From the NCBI GenBank assembly GCA_023419175.1, contig JAEZYG010000025.1, forward strand, positions 1 to 21,078: 21,078 bases of DNA, written 5' to 3'. Position 1 is the stretch's first letter. Each line of letters opens with the position of its first letter. Both the position numbers and the translations under genes were made by a program. Positions 1-7,574 of this stretch are shown in pieces. The stretch comes from Actinomycetes bacterium (GTDB lineage: Bacteria > Actinomycetota > Actinomycetes > Propionibacteriales > Propionibacteriaceae). Below the pieces are notes generated by a model, which was not told where the DNA came from, did no database searches, and was given only the letters and a program-made list of their open reading frames with translations.

Positions 1-1
1 G

Positions 2-1420
2 GAAAGCTATGACCTGTTTATGGATCTTCTCGAAGATGATGACGTGGCGGGTCTGGAATTTCCGATCATCTACTGTTCTGCGAAAGCTGGACGAGCGTCT
101 ACCGTTGAGCCTGCAGATGGGGCTCTACCCGACGAAGAGGATTTAGAGGCGCTTTTCGCAACGATCCTCGACTATATTCCCGCTCCTTCCTATGAGGAAG
201 ACGCTCCTCTCCAAGCCCATGTGACGAATTTGGATTCCTCTCCCTATCTCGGGCGTTTGGCTCTATGCCGAGTGGTATCTGGAACGATTCGACGGGGTCA
301 GCAGGTGGCGTGGTGTCGGCGCGATGGCTCGATAGCACATGTGAAGTTATCGGAGTTATTGATGACCAAGGCTCTCGACAGAGAACCTGTGGAACAGGCT
401 GGTCCTGGCGATATTATTGCCGTCGCCGGTATCCCTGAGATCATGATCGGCGAGACCCTAGCCGACCCGAATGATCCGCGTCCGCTACCACTTATCAACG
501 TCGATGAGCCGTCCATCTCGATGACGATCGGTATCAATACCTCTCCCTTAGCGGGACGGTCCGGTAAACAGCTCACAGCTCGCCTGATTAAGAACCGTCT
601 CGACCAGGAATTGGTGGGTAACGTGTCGATCCGCGTCTTACCTACTGAACGTCCCGATACATGGGAAGTTCAAGGACGTGGGGAATTGCAGTTAGCTGTT
701 CTCGTCGAGATGATGCGTCGTGAAGGATTTGAATTGACTGTCGGCAAGCCTCAGGTGGTTACGAAGGTGATCGATGGAAAGGTGAGCGAGCCGACGGAGC
801 GGATGACCATCGATGTCCCCGAAGAGCATCTGGGCACGGTGACTGAAATGATGGGGACGCGAAAATCTCAATTGCGCCAGATGGTTAATAACGGCAGCGG
901 TTGGGTGCGTTTGGAATATATCGTTCCCTCTCGCGCTTTGATCGGATTCCGCACTGAATTCCTCACCTCAACCCGTGGAACTGGCATTATGAACCACGTC
1001 TTTGAGGGATATACCCCGTGGGTTGGTGAGATGCGCAACCGTCCGACAGGATCATTGGTATCGGATCGTCAAGGTGTGGTCTCGTCCTATGCCCTATTCA
1101 ATTTGCAAGAGCGCGGAGTGCTCTTCGTCTCTCCGGCAGACGATACCTATGAGGGGATGGTTGTTGGAGAGAATGCTCGTCCAGACGATATGGATGTCAA
1201 TCCAACGAAGGAAAAGCATCTGACCAATGTGCGTTCGTCAACAGCGGACGAATTGGAACGTCTCATTCCTCCACGCAAGATGAGTCTTGAGCAGGCTCTT
1301 GAATATTGCGCTGCCGATGAGTGTTTGGAGATTACCCCCGATACCGTGCGTGTGCGCAAGGTGGATCTATCGGCTCAAGACCGTGCAAAGAATAGAGCGA
1401 AGGCTCGTTCAAAAAAGTGA
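2..1420 (+). CDS. typA: Translational GTPase BipA/TypA, 5'-truncated by the window edge
   Basis: BipA/TypA is a ribosome-associated GTPase of the EF-G/LepA family, involved in stress adaptation and 50S assembly. The frame is open from base 2 with no start codon at the edge, so only 472 residues are present. The usual family length is about 600-640, so the G1-G4 motifs lie outside the window. Visible parts are the end of the G domain (LEFPIIYCSAKAG, the G5-type SAK), the beta-barrel domain II (SPYLGRLALCRVVSG), the EF-G III/V-like domains (GRGELQLAVLVEMMRREGFE; SRALIGFRTEFLTSTRGTG) and the basic C-terminal tail ending in KNRAKARSKK. The first in-frame ATG (base 20) is internal, because upstream codons already match the family. 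No convincing terminator follows. Identification is firm; the start lies outside the window. Confidence 0.96.
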   Translation, partial: ESYDLFMDLLEDDDVAGLEFPIIYCSAKAGRASTVEPADGALPDEEDLEALFATILDYIPAPSYEEDAPLQAHVTNLDSSPYLGRLALCRVVSGTIRRGQQVAWCRRDGSIAHVKLSELLMTKALDREPVEQAGPGDIIAVAGIPEIMIGETLADPNDPRPLPLINVDEPSISMTIGINTSPLAGRSGKQLTARLIKNRLDQELVGNVSIRVLPTERPDTWEVQGRGELQLAVLVEMMRREGFELTVGKPQVVTKVIDGKVSEPTERMTIDVPEEHLGTVTEMMGTRKSQLRQMVNNGSGWVRLEYIVPSRALIGFRTEFLTSTRGTGIMNHVFEGYTPWVGEMRNRPTGSLVSDRQGVVSSYALFNLQERGVLFVSPADDTYEGMVVGENARPDDMDVNPTKEKHLTNVRSSTADELERLIPPRKMSLEQALEYCAADECLEITPDTVRVRKVDLSAQDRAKNRAKARSKK

Positions 1421-1464
1421 TCTGAACACTGGAGAAGCAACGTCGAAGCGGGCATGATGAGACT

Positions 1465-1662
1465 ATGACCGCTTTACGACGCAACCCATGTCAACGCCGC
1501 TGCAATTGGCATCCAGCTGGTGAGGTGAAAGACGGAGGTCGTCTTTTCGTCTGCCATGGATGCAAATCGGAATGGCTGCGCACCGAACCGTGGACTCCTG
1601 TCAATATCGATGGGGTGATTCCCGATGCCGTCATGGCTGAAAGAGCGCGAGGGCACGTGTGA
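1465..1662 (+). CDS. Small zinc-ribbon-like protein of unknown function (65 aa)
   Basis: This is a short basic protein with four cysteines arranged as CX3C (residues 9 and 13) and CX2C (residues 30 and 33), the second in the context FVCHGCKSEW. The spacing is compatible with a single zinc ribbon or other metal-binding knuckle, which is inference. It lies 44 bases after typA in the same direction and may be read through from it. It ends 6 bases before the end of the convergent small gene on the other strand. The ribosome site before ATG 1465 is weak (GAG only), so start confidence is moderate. I do not recognise a named family. The ordered cysteine pattern and typA-like codon use argue for a real gene. 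Confidence 0.68.
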   Translation: MTALRRNPCQRRCNWHPAGEVKDGGRLFVCHGCKSEWLRTEPWTPVNIDGVIPDAVMAERARGHV

Positions 1663-1668
1663 TTTGAA

Positions 1669-1833
1669 TCATGCCATAGGCTCGCTAGAGGGATCGGACG
1701 AGGGATCGCCTTGATCGCTGCATTCTCCTGAACACCACTGTTCATCGGGGATAGTACAGCGCACTGCATCGATATGTTCACCGCAACCAGCCCAGGTTGT
1801 CTTGCCACATGAACAAGGAATCGGATAACACAT
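1669..1833 (-). CDS. Cys-rich 54-aa protein (MCYPIPC...CGKTTWAGCG type)
   Basis: An open frame of 54 codons runs on the minus strand from ATG 1833 to TGA 1669. A strong Shine-Dalgarno, AAAGGAG, lies five to six bases upstream (plus-strand bases about 1839-1845). The N-terminus reads MCYPIPCSCGKTTWAGCGEH, followed by a cysteine at about 26 and QWCSGEC near residue 33-38, then a polar Ser/Asp/Pro tail. The spacing of eight cysteines suggests metal binding or a disulfide-rich fold. From memory, very similar short proteins (MCYPI.C..C.KTTW.GCG pattern) recur in bacterial genomes and are annotated as hypothetical; their role is unknown to me. It is transcribed divergently from telA and convergently with the 65-aa zinc-ribbon gene. 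Confidence 0.8.
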   Translation of the reverse strand: MCYPIPCSCGKTTWAGCGEHIDAVRCTIPDEQWCSGECSDQGDPSSDPSSEPMA

Positions 1834-1853
1834 GAGTTCTCCTTTCGCCTATG

Positions 1854-1932
1854 CCAGATTACCCTTGGTGTAAGTAAATATGACATGCCCAAATTCAATC
1901 GCGCCATTGGCTTTTATCGATAGGTAATCTGG
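1854..1932. promoter_or_regulatory. Divergent promoter region with perfect 10-bp inverted repeat
   Basis: CCAGATTACC (1854-1863) and its exact reverse complement GGTAATCTGG (1923-1932) flank the space between the minus-strand Cys-rich gene and telA. Each arm contains TAATCT pointing toward the gene it precedes, a fit to the TANNNT shape of a -10 box. The two arms could therefore be twin -10 regions or operator half-sites of a shared regulator. No clear -35 boxes (TTGACA-like, 16-18 bases upstream) are visible on either side, so the promoter reading is tentative. Confidence 0.4.
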
Positions 1933-1963
1933 GACATACGACAGCCGATAATCAGGAGAGGTC

Positions 1964-3202
1964 ATGAGTGAACAGTCCGCTACCCCAGTTCCTTTACAGC
2001 CGCCGGCAAGTAGCGAAGTGCTCTCATTGACCCCACCTGGCGTGCCCGAGAGAGTGCAGACGAATCACGCCAGCGAAATGGCTCCTCCCGTTACCGCTGA
2101 GCAGCGTCCCGTCTTGGATGCAAAAGTCGATCAGTTCATGTCGGTCATCATGGACGGACAAGCCGGAAGTCCAGAATTTTCTGCTCATACCGAAGCGGTG
2201 CGTTCAATGGGAGATGTCGATATCCGCAAAGCTGCCGAGATGAGCAATCGTTTGCTCGATACTCCTTTGCGCGAGATGAAAAGCGGGGGATTAAGCGATG
2301 TCTCCAAAGTGTCGGCTACCTTGTTGGAATTGCGTCGTATCGTCGAACACCTCGATCCCAATCAGCCTCAACAACGCAAATTCCTAGGATTGATCCCCTA
2401 CGGGGATAAGGTGCGCGATTATTTCCGCAAATATCAGTCCAGCCAACAGCATCTCAACGCGATCTTGCATGCTCTACGATCTGGTCAAGACGAGCTGATT
2501 AAAGACAATATCGCCTTGAATTCTGAGAAACAGCAGCTGTGGGAGACGATGAATCGTCTCAATCAATATATCTATCTTTCCGAACAGCTTGATGAGCGTT
2601 TGACGATCTCGATCGCTGAACTTCAAGCCAGCGATCCTCTCAAGGCTGAGACGTTGAGCAAGGATGTGTTGTTCTATGTGAGGCAAAAACATCAAGATCT
2701 GCTCACCCAGTTAGCCGTATCTATTCAAGGTTATCTGGCGCTCGATGTGGTCATTAAAAATAACAGCGAATTGGTCAAGGGAGTTGATCGCGCTTCGACG
2801 ACAACCGTTTCAGCTTTGCGCACAGCGGTCATCGCAGCGGAAGCTTTGGCGAATCAGAAGCTGGTTTTGGATCAGATTTCGGCGCTGAATTCGACGACCT
2901 CATCTCTCATCGAACGCACTAGCGAGATGATGCGTTCCAATTCTTTGTCCATTCAGCAGCAGGCATCTAGTTCGACTGTCGATTTGGAAAGTCTTAAGAA
3001 AGCCTTTGCCAATATCTATGCGACGATGGATTCCATCGATCGATTCAAGGTGGAGGCTTTGAATGCGATGAGTCAGACGATCAATACCCTTGAAGGTGAA
3101 GTGATGAAATCCAGAGCCTATCTGGAGAGGGTTCATGCAGCCGATATGAAAGGCGATATCACAGCCTCGTTAACCGATCCGAATCATGAACTGGAGATCT
3201 GA
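1964..3202 (+). CDS. telA: TelA/toxic anion resistance family protein
   Basis: This is a 412-residue soluble, almost wholly helical protein of the TelA family (Pfam PF05816), linked genetically to tellurite and other envelope stress resistance; its biochemical role is not established. Family landmarks are the GLIPYGDKVRDYFRKYQSSQQHL stretch (about residues 142-164, quoted in part), the LNSEKQQLWETMNRLNQYIY segment near 185-204, and the long helices containing VFYVRQKHQDLLTQLAVSIQGYLALDV-like sequence at about 235-262. The first 55 residues are Pro/Ser/Thr-rich and probably disordered. ATG 1964 is preceded by AGGAG with five bases of spacing. The TGA stop overlaps the next start (TGATG), so the two are translationally coupled. 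The gene opens the long co-directional block ending with the FHA gene. Confidence 0.92.
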   Translation: MSEQSATPVPLQPPASSEVLSLTPPGVPERVQTNHASEMAPPVTAEQRPVLDAKVDQFMSVIMDGQAGSPEFSAHTEAVRSMGDVDIRKAAEMSNRLLDTPLREMKSGGLSDVSKVSATLLELRRIVEHLDPNQPQQRKFLGLIPYGDKVRDYFRKYQSSQQHLNAILHALRSGQDELIKDNIALNSEKQQLWETMNRLNQYIYLSEQLDERLTISIAELQASDPLKAETLSKDVLFYVRQKHQDLLTQLAVSIQGYLALDVVIKNNSELVKGVDRASTTTVSALRTAVIAAEALANQKLVLDQISALNSTTSSLIERTSEMMRSNSLSIQQQASSSTVDLESLKKAFANIYATMDSIDRFKVEALNAMSQTINTLEGEVMKSRAYLERVHAADMKGDITASLTDPNHELEI

Positions 3203-3741
3203 TGGGATTATTCGATTGGCTGAAAAGTCCTGAGCAGACGCGTCCAGATGAAACTCAGATCGCTCGTCCGCTCACTGCAGATGAGATTGAGGCTGCTTTA
3301 GCTAAAGCCGAACGGATGGTAGCTCAAGAAAACGCTCCTACTCCTGTGATAGCGCGGGTTTTGAGAATCACCACCATTACTCGCGCGATCGTTCCTCGTC
3401 TTTCCAATTTGGGATTGGAATCTCACGATGGATATACGGTGATCGCAACGGCAACGAATTATCTTCCCGAATCGTTGAGCGGATATTTCTCCCTTCCGAG
3501 GGATTGGGCTGATACCCGTCCGGTAGCCAACGGAAAATCCTCATTGCTCTTGCTGGTCGATCAGCTCGATTTGCTGAACTTGACCATCTCTCGTATGTAC
3601 GATGCGGTCAACCGCTTGGATGCGGAAGCTCTTGTCGCTCAAGGTCAATTCCTTGAGACGAAATTTGCTCGTAAAACACAGCATCGACTTATCAAACCGA
3701 CCGTCAAGAAATCATCATCGAACCCTTTGGAGCTCGATTAA
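3202..3741 (+). CDS. XpaC-like helical partner of TelA
   Basis: This 179-residue protein starts inside the telA stop codon (TGATG), with GGAG just upstream in the telA tail. It begins MGLFDWLK and has no membrane segment. The central part contains TNYLPESLSGYFSLPRDW, resembling the YLPE-x-LxxYLxLP core of XpaC-type proteins that accompany TelA homologues in Bacillus. The following KSSLLLLVDQLDLLNLTISRMYDAV is a helix probably used for protein-protein contact. The C-terminus is basic (FARKTQHRLIKPTVKKSSS). Assignment rests on this short resemblance and on gene pairing, so it is moderate. A cytoplasmic or membrane-peripheral complex with TelA is the simplest inference. No terminator is evident before the next gene. 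Confidence 0.65.
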   Translation: MGLFDWLKSPEQTRPDETQIARPLTADEIEAALAKAERMVAQENAPTPVIARVLRITTITRAIVPRLSNLGLESHDGYTVIATATNYLPESLSGYFSLPRDWADTRPVANGKSSLLLLVDQLDLLNLTISRMYDAVNRLDAEALVAQGQFLETKFARKTQHRLIKPTVKKSSSNPLELD

Positions 3742-3764
3742 CTCCTACGCTAAGAAGCCTTTTG

Positions 3765-3825
3765 CCCTGAGAATACCCTGAAGTGCTCTCATACCAGTGC
3801 GGTAATACTCTAGGCTGAAAGGGTG
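3765..3825 (+). promoter_or_regulatory. Possible promoter and short-leader start of the ABC operon
   Basis: The 81-base gap before the ABC ATPase holds two copies of CCCTGA (3765-3770 and 3776-3781), spaced 11 bases apart, about one helical turn. It also holds -10-like boxes TAATAC (3803-3808) or TACTCT (3806-3811). A start about seven bases after either box falls within a few bases of the GTG at 3823. AAAGG abuts the GTG without usable spacing, so the mRNA may be leaderless or nearly so. No strong -35 box is seen; confidence is low. Confidence 0.3.
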
Positions 3826-4548
3826 AATCAGCCCGAAATAGTCGTTTCAACGAAAAACCTGTCCAAGGTCTATCAGGTAGGTGACACTCCTGTCGTAGCT
3901 TTGAATCGGGTCAATATCGAAGTGAAGCGGGGGAGCTTCATCGCCGTCGTTGGGACTTCTGGATCGGGAAAGTCCACTTTGCTCAATATGCTCGCCGGTT
4001 TGGAAAGTCCCACGGACGGTCAGGTGTGGGTTGCTGGCGAGCCTTTGCATCGTTTTAATCAAGATCAGCTAGTGAAATTTCGTCGTGAACACGTCGGATT
4101 CGTCTTTCAATCATTCAATCTGATCCCGTCCATGACCGCTGTAGAAAATGTTGCATGGCCGTTGGCTTTCCGTGGAGTGCCGAAAGCTGAACGAACCGCT
4201 AAAGCAGTCAAAGCGCTTGTCAAAATGGGATTAGGGAAACATCTACACCATCGGCCTACCGAGATGTCTGGTGGGCAACAGCAGCGTGTAGGTATTGCGA
4301 GAGCTCTCGTGGTCGATCCTCAGATCGTCTTTGCAGACGAACCGACCGGCAATCTCGACTCTCGCACAGCTGAACAGACTTTGAACCTTTTCCGTCAGGT
4401 CATCGCTCGCTATCAGCAAACGTGGGTCATGGTGACCCATGACGATCATCTCGCATCTTTCGCAGATACGATCATCCGCATCGTCGACGGGCGCATCGTC
4501 GGCATTACAGATACCCCCCACGCAGCACGACAGAAAGTTGTCTCATGA
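3823..4548 (+). CDS. MacB/LolD-type ABC transporter ATP-binding protein
   Basis: This 241-residue ATPase belongs to the MacB/LolD/FtsE group, which powers mechanotransmission-type ABC systems rather than classic substrate channels. Visible motifs are Walker A GTSGSGKST (residues 44-52), Q-loop FQSFNL (Q96), signature MSGGQQQR (148-155), Walker B IVFADEP (168-174, catalytic E173), D-loop NLDS and H-loop histidine 206 in VTHDDH. All catalytic residues are intact. The start is GTG 3823; the residues preceding the first strand (IVVSTKNLSKVYQVG) fit the family, so no later start is needed. The stop overlaps the next ATG (ATGA), coupling it to the secreted subunit. Its permease partner is two genes downstream. 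Confidence 0.93.
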   Translation: MNQPEIVVSTKNLSKVYQVGDTPVVALNRVNIEVKRGSFIAVVGTSGSGKSTLLNMLAGLESPTDGQVWVAGEPLHRFNQDQLVKFRREHVGFVFQSFNLIPSMTAVENVAWPLAFRGVPKAERTAKAVKALVKMGLGKHLHHRPTEMSGGQQQRVGIARALVVDPQIVFADEPTGNLDSRTAEQTLNLFRQVIARYQQTWVMVTHDDHLASFADTIIRIVDGRIVGITDTPHAARQKVVS

Positions 4549-6146
4549 GAATCCTCGGTAGTCTCGCTTTGCTCATCACGATGGTGATGTCGCTCATCGC
4601 TCCTACCTCCATAGCATCAGCCGATCAAGCCAGTGGAGATGAGTCCGCTGTGCCCACCAATACCATCGATTTCGGTATCGGATCGGGGGCGATTCCGGAA
4701 GGAAAGATCGGCAGCGAGATCGCGATCAATCTCCCTCTCATCAACCGAGGAGAGAAACCTGTCACACATGTGCTCGTCACACCAAAGCCATCTGTTGCAC
4801 CCAATCATTTCCCTTTTGAGATTACGCGAACCGATTACACCGTCGCCTATCGGGGGACGATCGCACCCCAGCAGGATCGTCCTGTAGAGCAAGCTCAGGT
4901 CAATCTCGCCTTGGGTAATTTCCGTATTCGCGACGGTTTAGTTACCGGATATTATGCGATGCCGCTCGCCATCCAGTTCGCTGTAGACGGACAAAATTAC
5001 GTTATCGAGCGCGCTCTCTTTATCAAGGTGAACGGTGTGGACAAACCGTCATCTGATGGCGAAGAGACCAAGCCAGTTATTGTGGAGGTACCGAAATATA
5101 TCGAAATCCCCGTCCCCGCTGGCCAGAATGGTTTTGAGGGTATGGGGATCGATCAAGCTGCCCTCTCAGCTCTATCTGATCAGTCGGGTGGATCCGCAGG
5201 AGATGATGGTGGACAAGGCTCTATCCCTCGTAGCGCTTCGATGCCTCGCGTTATGTTGACCTCTTTTACGACCAACCCGGCCACCGTTTCTGCCGGTGAG
5301 GAATTCGACTTGACCTTCACCCTTCAAAATATGTCCTCAGGTATCGCCGCATCGAATATGCGTGCAACTTTGGCGTCCGCTCAAGGGGAATTGCTTCCAG
5401 TCAATGGAGCGGCATCGGTTTATATCGATTATCTTGGAGCTGGTCAGTCCACCACGCAGACCCTGCGTTTCCGCGCTCTGCCCAATCTGGAAGAACGTCC
5501 TTATCAACTTGCTATGCAGATCGATTTTGATGCCAATGGTACTCCAGGACAGTCCGCTGAAACCTTGGCTGTAGTCGTCGTCCAAAAAGCACGTGTGGAT
5601 ATCGCATCCCTCCAGGTCGTTCCCGATACCATTGCAGTCGGTGAGGATGCCTCAGTAACATTTGCGATCAATAACCGTGGAAAGAGCCAGTTATTCAATA
5701 CCACCGTCAAACTCAAAGACGGACAAAAAGGTGTGCGCGCAGATGAATCTTTTATCGGAACAGTCGCTCCTGGCACGTCAACGAATGCCGATCTGCTCGT
5801 CCACGTCAGTGAAAATATCACTCAGCCGATCAAGATAGAGATCGTCCACGAGGATTCTTCTGGACGCTCGTCAAGCATTGAAAAAGAGATCAGCATCACC
5901 GTTATCGATGAGCCAGATCCATTCGCAGCAGGTGATGTCAATGAACGGAAGAGCGGAAGCTCAATCGGTTCTATCCTGATTCCTCTCTTCTTACTCCTTC
6001 TCATTGCCGCTTTGGTCGCCTTGTTCATCATCATGCGCAAGCGTAAAGCAAAGAAGGAAGCAGATCTGGATCGTCAGATGGAGGCTCTCGGTTCTGAGGA
6101 TCAACTTTTCGATGAGAACGGCACCTCGAACGGAATGAATAGCTGA
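4545..6146 (+). CDS. Secreted, membrane-anchored CARDB/Ig-like subunit of the ABC system
   Basis: A 533-residue protein with a signal peptide (hydrophobic 3-23, likely cleavage after ASA at 26), a beta-rich extracellular part and one C-terminal membrane helix (about 474-497) followed by a basic stop-transfer (MRKRKAKK) and a short acidic cytoplasmic tail. Residues about 230-345 and 348-450 each look like a CARDB/COG1361-type Ig-like fold: NPATVSAGEEFDLTFTLQN and PDTIAVGEDASVTFAINNRG occupy equivalent places. An earlier domain (about 45-165) and a Gly/Ser/Asp linker precede them. It is sandwiched between ATPase and permease with overlaps on both sides (ATGA and TGATG), so it is probably a fixed extracellular subunit, in the position a MacA-like adaptor would hold in diderms. 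Function is inferred from context; the substrate is unknown. Confidence 0.8.
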   Translation: MRILGSLALLITMVMSLIAPTSIASADQASGDESAVPTNTIDFGIGSGAIPEGKIGSEIAINLPLINRGEKPVTHVLVTPKPSVAPNHFPFEITRTDYTVAYRGTIAPQQDRPVEQAQVNLALGNFRIRDGLVTGYYAMPLAIQFAVDGQNYVIERALFIKVNGVDKPSSDGEETKPVIVEVPKYIEIPVPAGQNGFEGMGIDQAALSALSDQSGGSAGDDGGQGSIPRSASMPRVMLTSFTTNPATVSAGEEFDLTFTLQNMSSGIAASNMRATLASAQGELLPVNGAASVYIDYLGAGQSTTQTLRFRALPNLEERPYQLAMQIDFDANGTPGQSAETLAVVVVQKARVDIASLQVVPDTIAVGEDASVTFAINNRGKSQLFNTTVKLKDGQKGVRADESFIGTVAPGTSTNADLLVHVSENITQPIKIEIVHEDSSGRSSSIEKEISITVIDEPDPFAAGDVNERKSGSSIGSILIPLFLLLLIAALVALFIIMRKRKAKKEADLDRQMEALGSEDQLFDENGTSNGMNS

Positions 6147-7519
6147 TGAAGTGGTCCGATCTGCTCGCTTCGAGCTTTGCCAGTTTGAAGCAACGACCAT
6201 TTAGAACCGCCTTGACAGTGCTCGGCGTCACGATCGGCACCATGGCGGTTGTCGTGATGGTCTCCTTAGGCGTCGGAATGTCCTCTGAGCTGATCGATGG
6301 GGCGAATGACGATAAAACCCTGACTCAAGTTACTGTGACGGGATCGAAGGCGCCTTCGGAATCCGATCCTAAATATAAGAGGATGGATGCGAGCGCTATC
6401 AGAGAACTGTCCTCCTATGAGGGAGTTAAAGAGATTATTCCCACCTATTCCGCCTCAATGCAGGTCAGCATAGGTCGTTATGAAGGATCCGCTCAGGTCA
6501 TAGGAATTCGGGCGAGCGATATGGCCAAGATGAATTGGGATATCGCCGAGGGAGTAGCGCCACGCAATTCGTCCACTTTACAACTTCTTGTGGGCGGACG
6601 TTTCGATAGTTATCTGTGGACGAAGAGCGGCTCATCGTCCTATGCCACCGATAAAGCTGGAGAGAGTCTTGTCGGTAAAACATTGATTGGACAGATAACG
6701 TCAGGCCCTGATTTGAGCGCCTTTACGTCAGGGATTACCGTCGATACTTCCGCTGCGGGAAGCGCTTTTGCTGAGCAGAATGCATCAGCTCACCCTAAGA
6801 AAATTCCAACCTATATCTCTGGCAAGATCAAACCCAGTGAGGGATTTTCGATGAGCGACGGCGCTTCCTATGCCGAGATGGACGCTTTGGTCAAAAAGAT
6901 GCAAGAGCAAAATCCTGGTAAACCTCTACCGGGACAAAAGAGCGCCAGCGCAGTGCCGGGGAAAGCCAGCTTCGCCTATAGCTCGTTTATCTTACAGATG
7001 GATTCTTTGGACTCTGCCGAACAGATCACTGAAACTCTTAGAGATAATGGATGGCAAGCTGAAAGCGCATTGGAATTCATCAAGCAGATGAAAAAGATTG
7101 CCGGTTTCGTCCAGGCGATTTTTGGAGGTATCGGTGCGATCTCTCTGTTAGTCGCTGCGATCGGTATCGCCAATACGATGATGATGTCGGTCTATGAACG
7201 CACCAAACAGATCGGCATCATGAAGGTCTTGGGCGCCTCATTGAAAGATATCCGCAATAGCTTCTTGGTGGAATCCGCCTCAATCGGGTGTCTTGGAGGT
7301 GTGGTTGGACTTTTGATCTCCTATACGATCTCGTGGATCATGAACTCTTTAGTCGCGGCTACAGCACAATCGGATACGGCCGCAAAAATCTCGATTATTC
7401 CACCGTGGCTGGCTATTTTCGGGTTACTCTTCTCCACATTCATCGGTACTTTGGCCGGATGGGCACCGGCGCAAAGAGCGATGAAACTATCACCTCTCGC
7501 TGCGATCAGGGCGGAGTAG
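6146..7519 (+). CDS. MacB/FtsX-type ABC transporter permease
   Basis: This 457-residue permease has the MacB layout: one N-terminal membrane helix (about 20-44, TALTVLGVTIGTMAVVVMVS), a large extracellular MacB_PCD-type domain (about 48-320), then three C-terminal helices (about 323-348, 376-402, 420-439) of the FtsX fold. The conserved cytoplasmic coupling segment reads MSVYERTKQIGIMKVLGAS, and the end PAQRAMKLSPLAAIRAE is the standard FtsX-family terminus. It starts within the preceding stop (TGATG). With the upstream ATPase and secreted protein it forms a complete three-part system, likely a homodimer of permease with a dimer of ATPase. Such systems export peptides or lipoproteins or transmit signals to the envelope; which applies here cannot be read from sequence. 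Confidence 0.92.
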   Translation: MKWSDLLASSFASLKQRPFRTALTVLGVTIGTMAVVVMVSLGVGMSSELIDGANDDKTLTQVTVTGSKAPSESDPKYKRMDASAIRELSSYEGVKEIIPTYSASMQVSIGRYEGSAQVIGIRASDMAKMNWDIAEGVAPRNSSTLQLLVGGRFDSYLWTKSGSSSYATDKAGESLVGKTLIGQITSGPDLSAFTSGITVDTSAAGSAFAEQNASAHPKKIPTYISGKIKPSEGFSMSDGASYAEMDALVKKMQEQNPGKPLPGQKSASAVPGKASFAYSSFILQMDSLDSAEQITETLRDNGWQAESALEFIKQMKKIAGFVQAIFGGIGAISLLVAAIGIANTMMMSVYERTKQIGIMKVLGASLKDIRNSFLVESASIGCLGGVVGLLISYTISWIMNSLVAATAQSDTAAKISIIPPWLAIFGLLFSTFIGTLAGWAPAQRAMKLSPLAAIRAE

Positions 7520-7574
7520 AGCATAAGAGATTCCGTTAGCTAAGGAAGAATTCGCACAGCTCAAAGGAGGGAAG

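Noticed and set aside
1491..1907. Minus-strand 138-codon open frame
   Set aside because: It overlaps both small genes and reads through the divergent promoter region. The 54-codon frame with a strong ribosome site on the same strand is the better gene.
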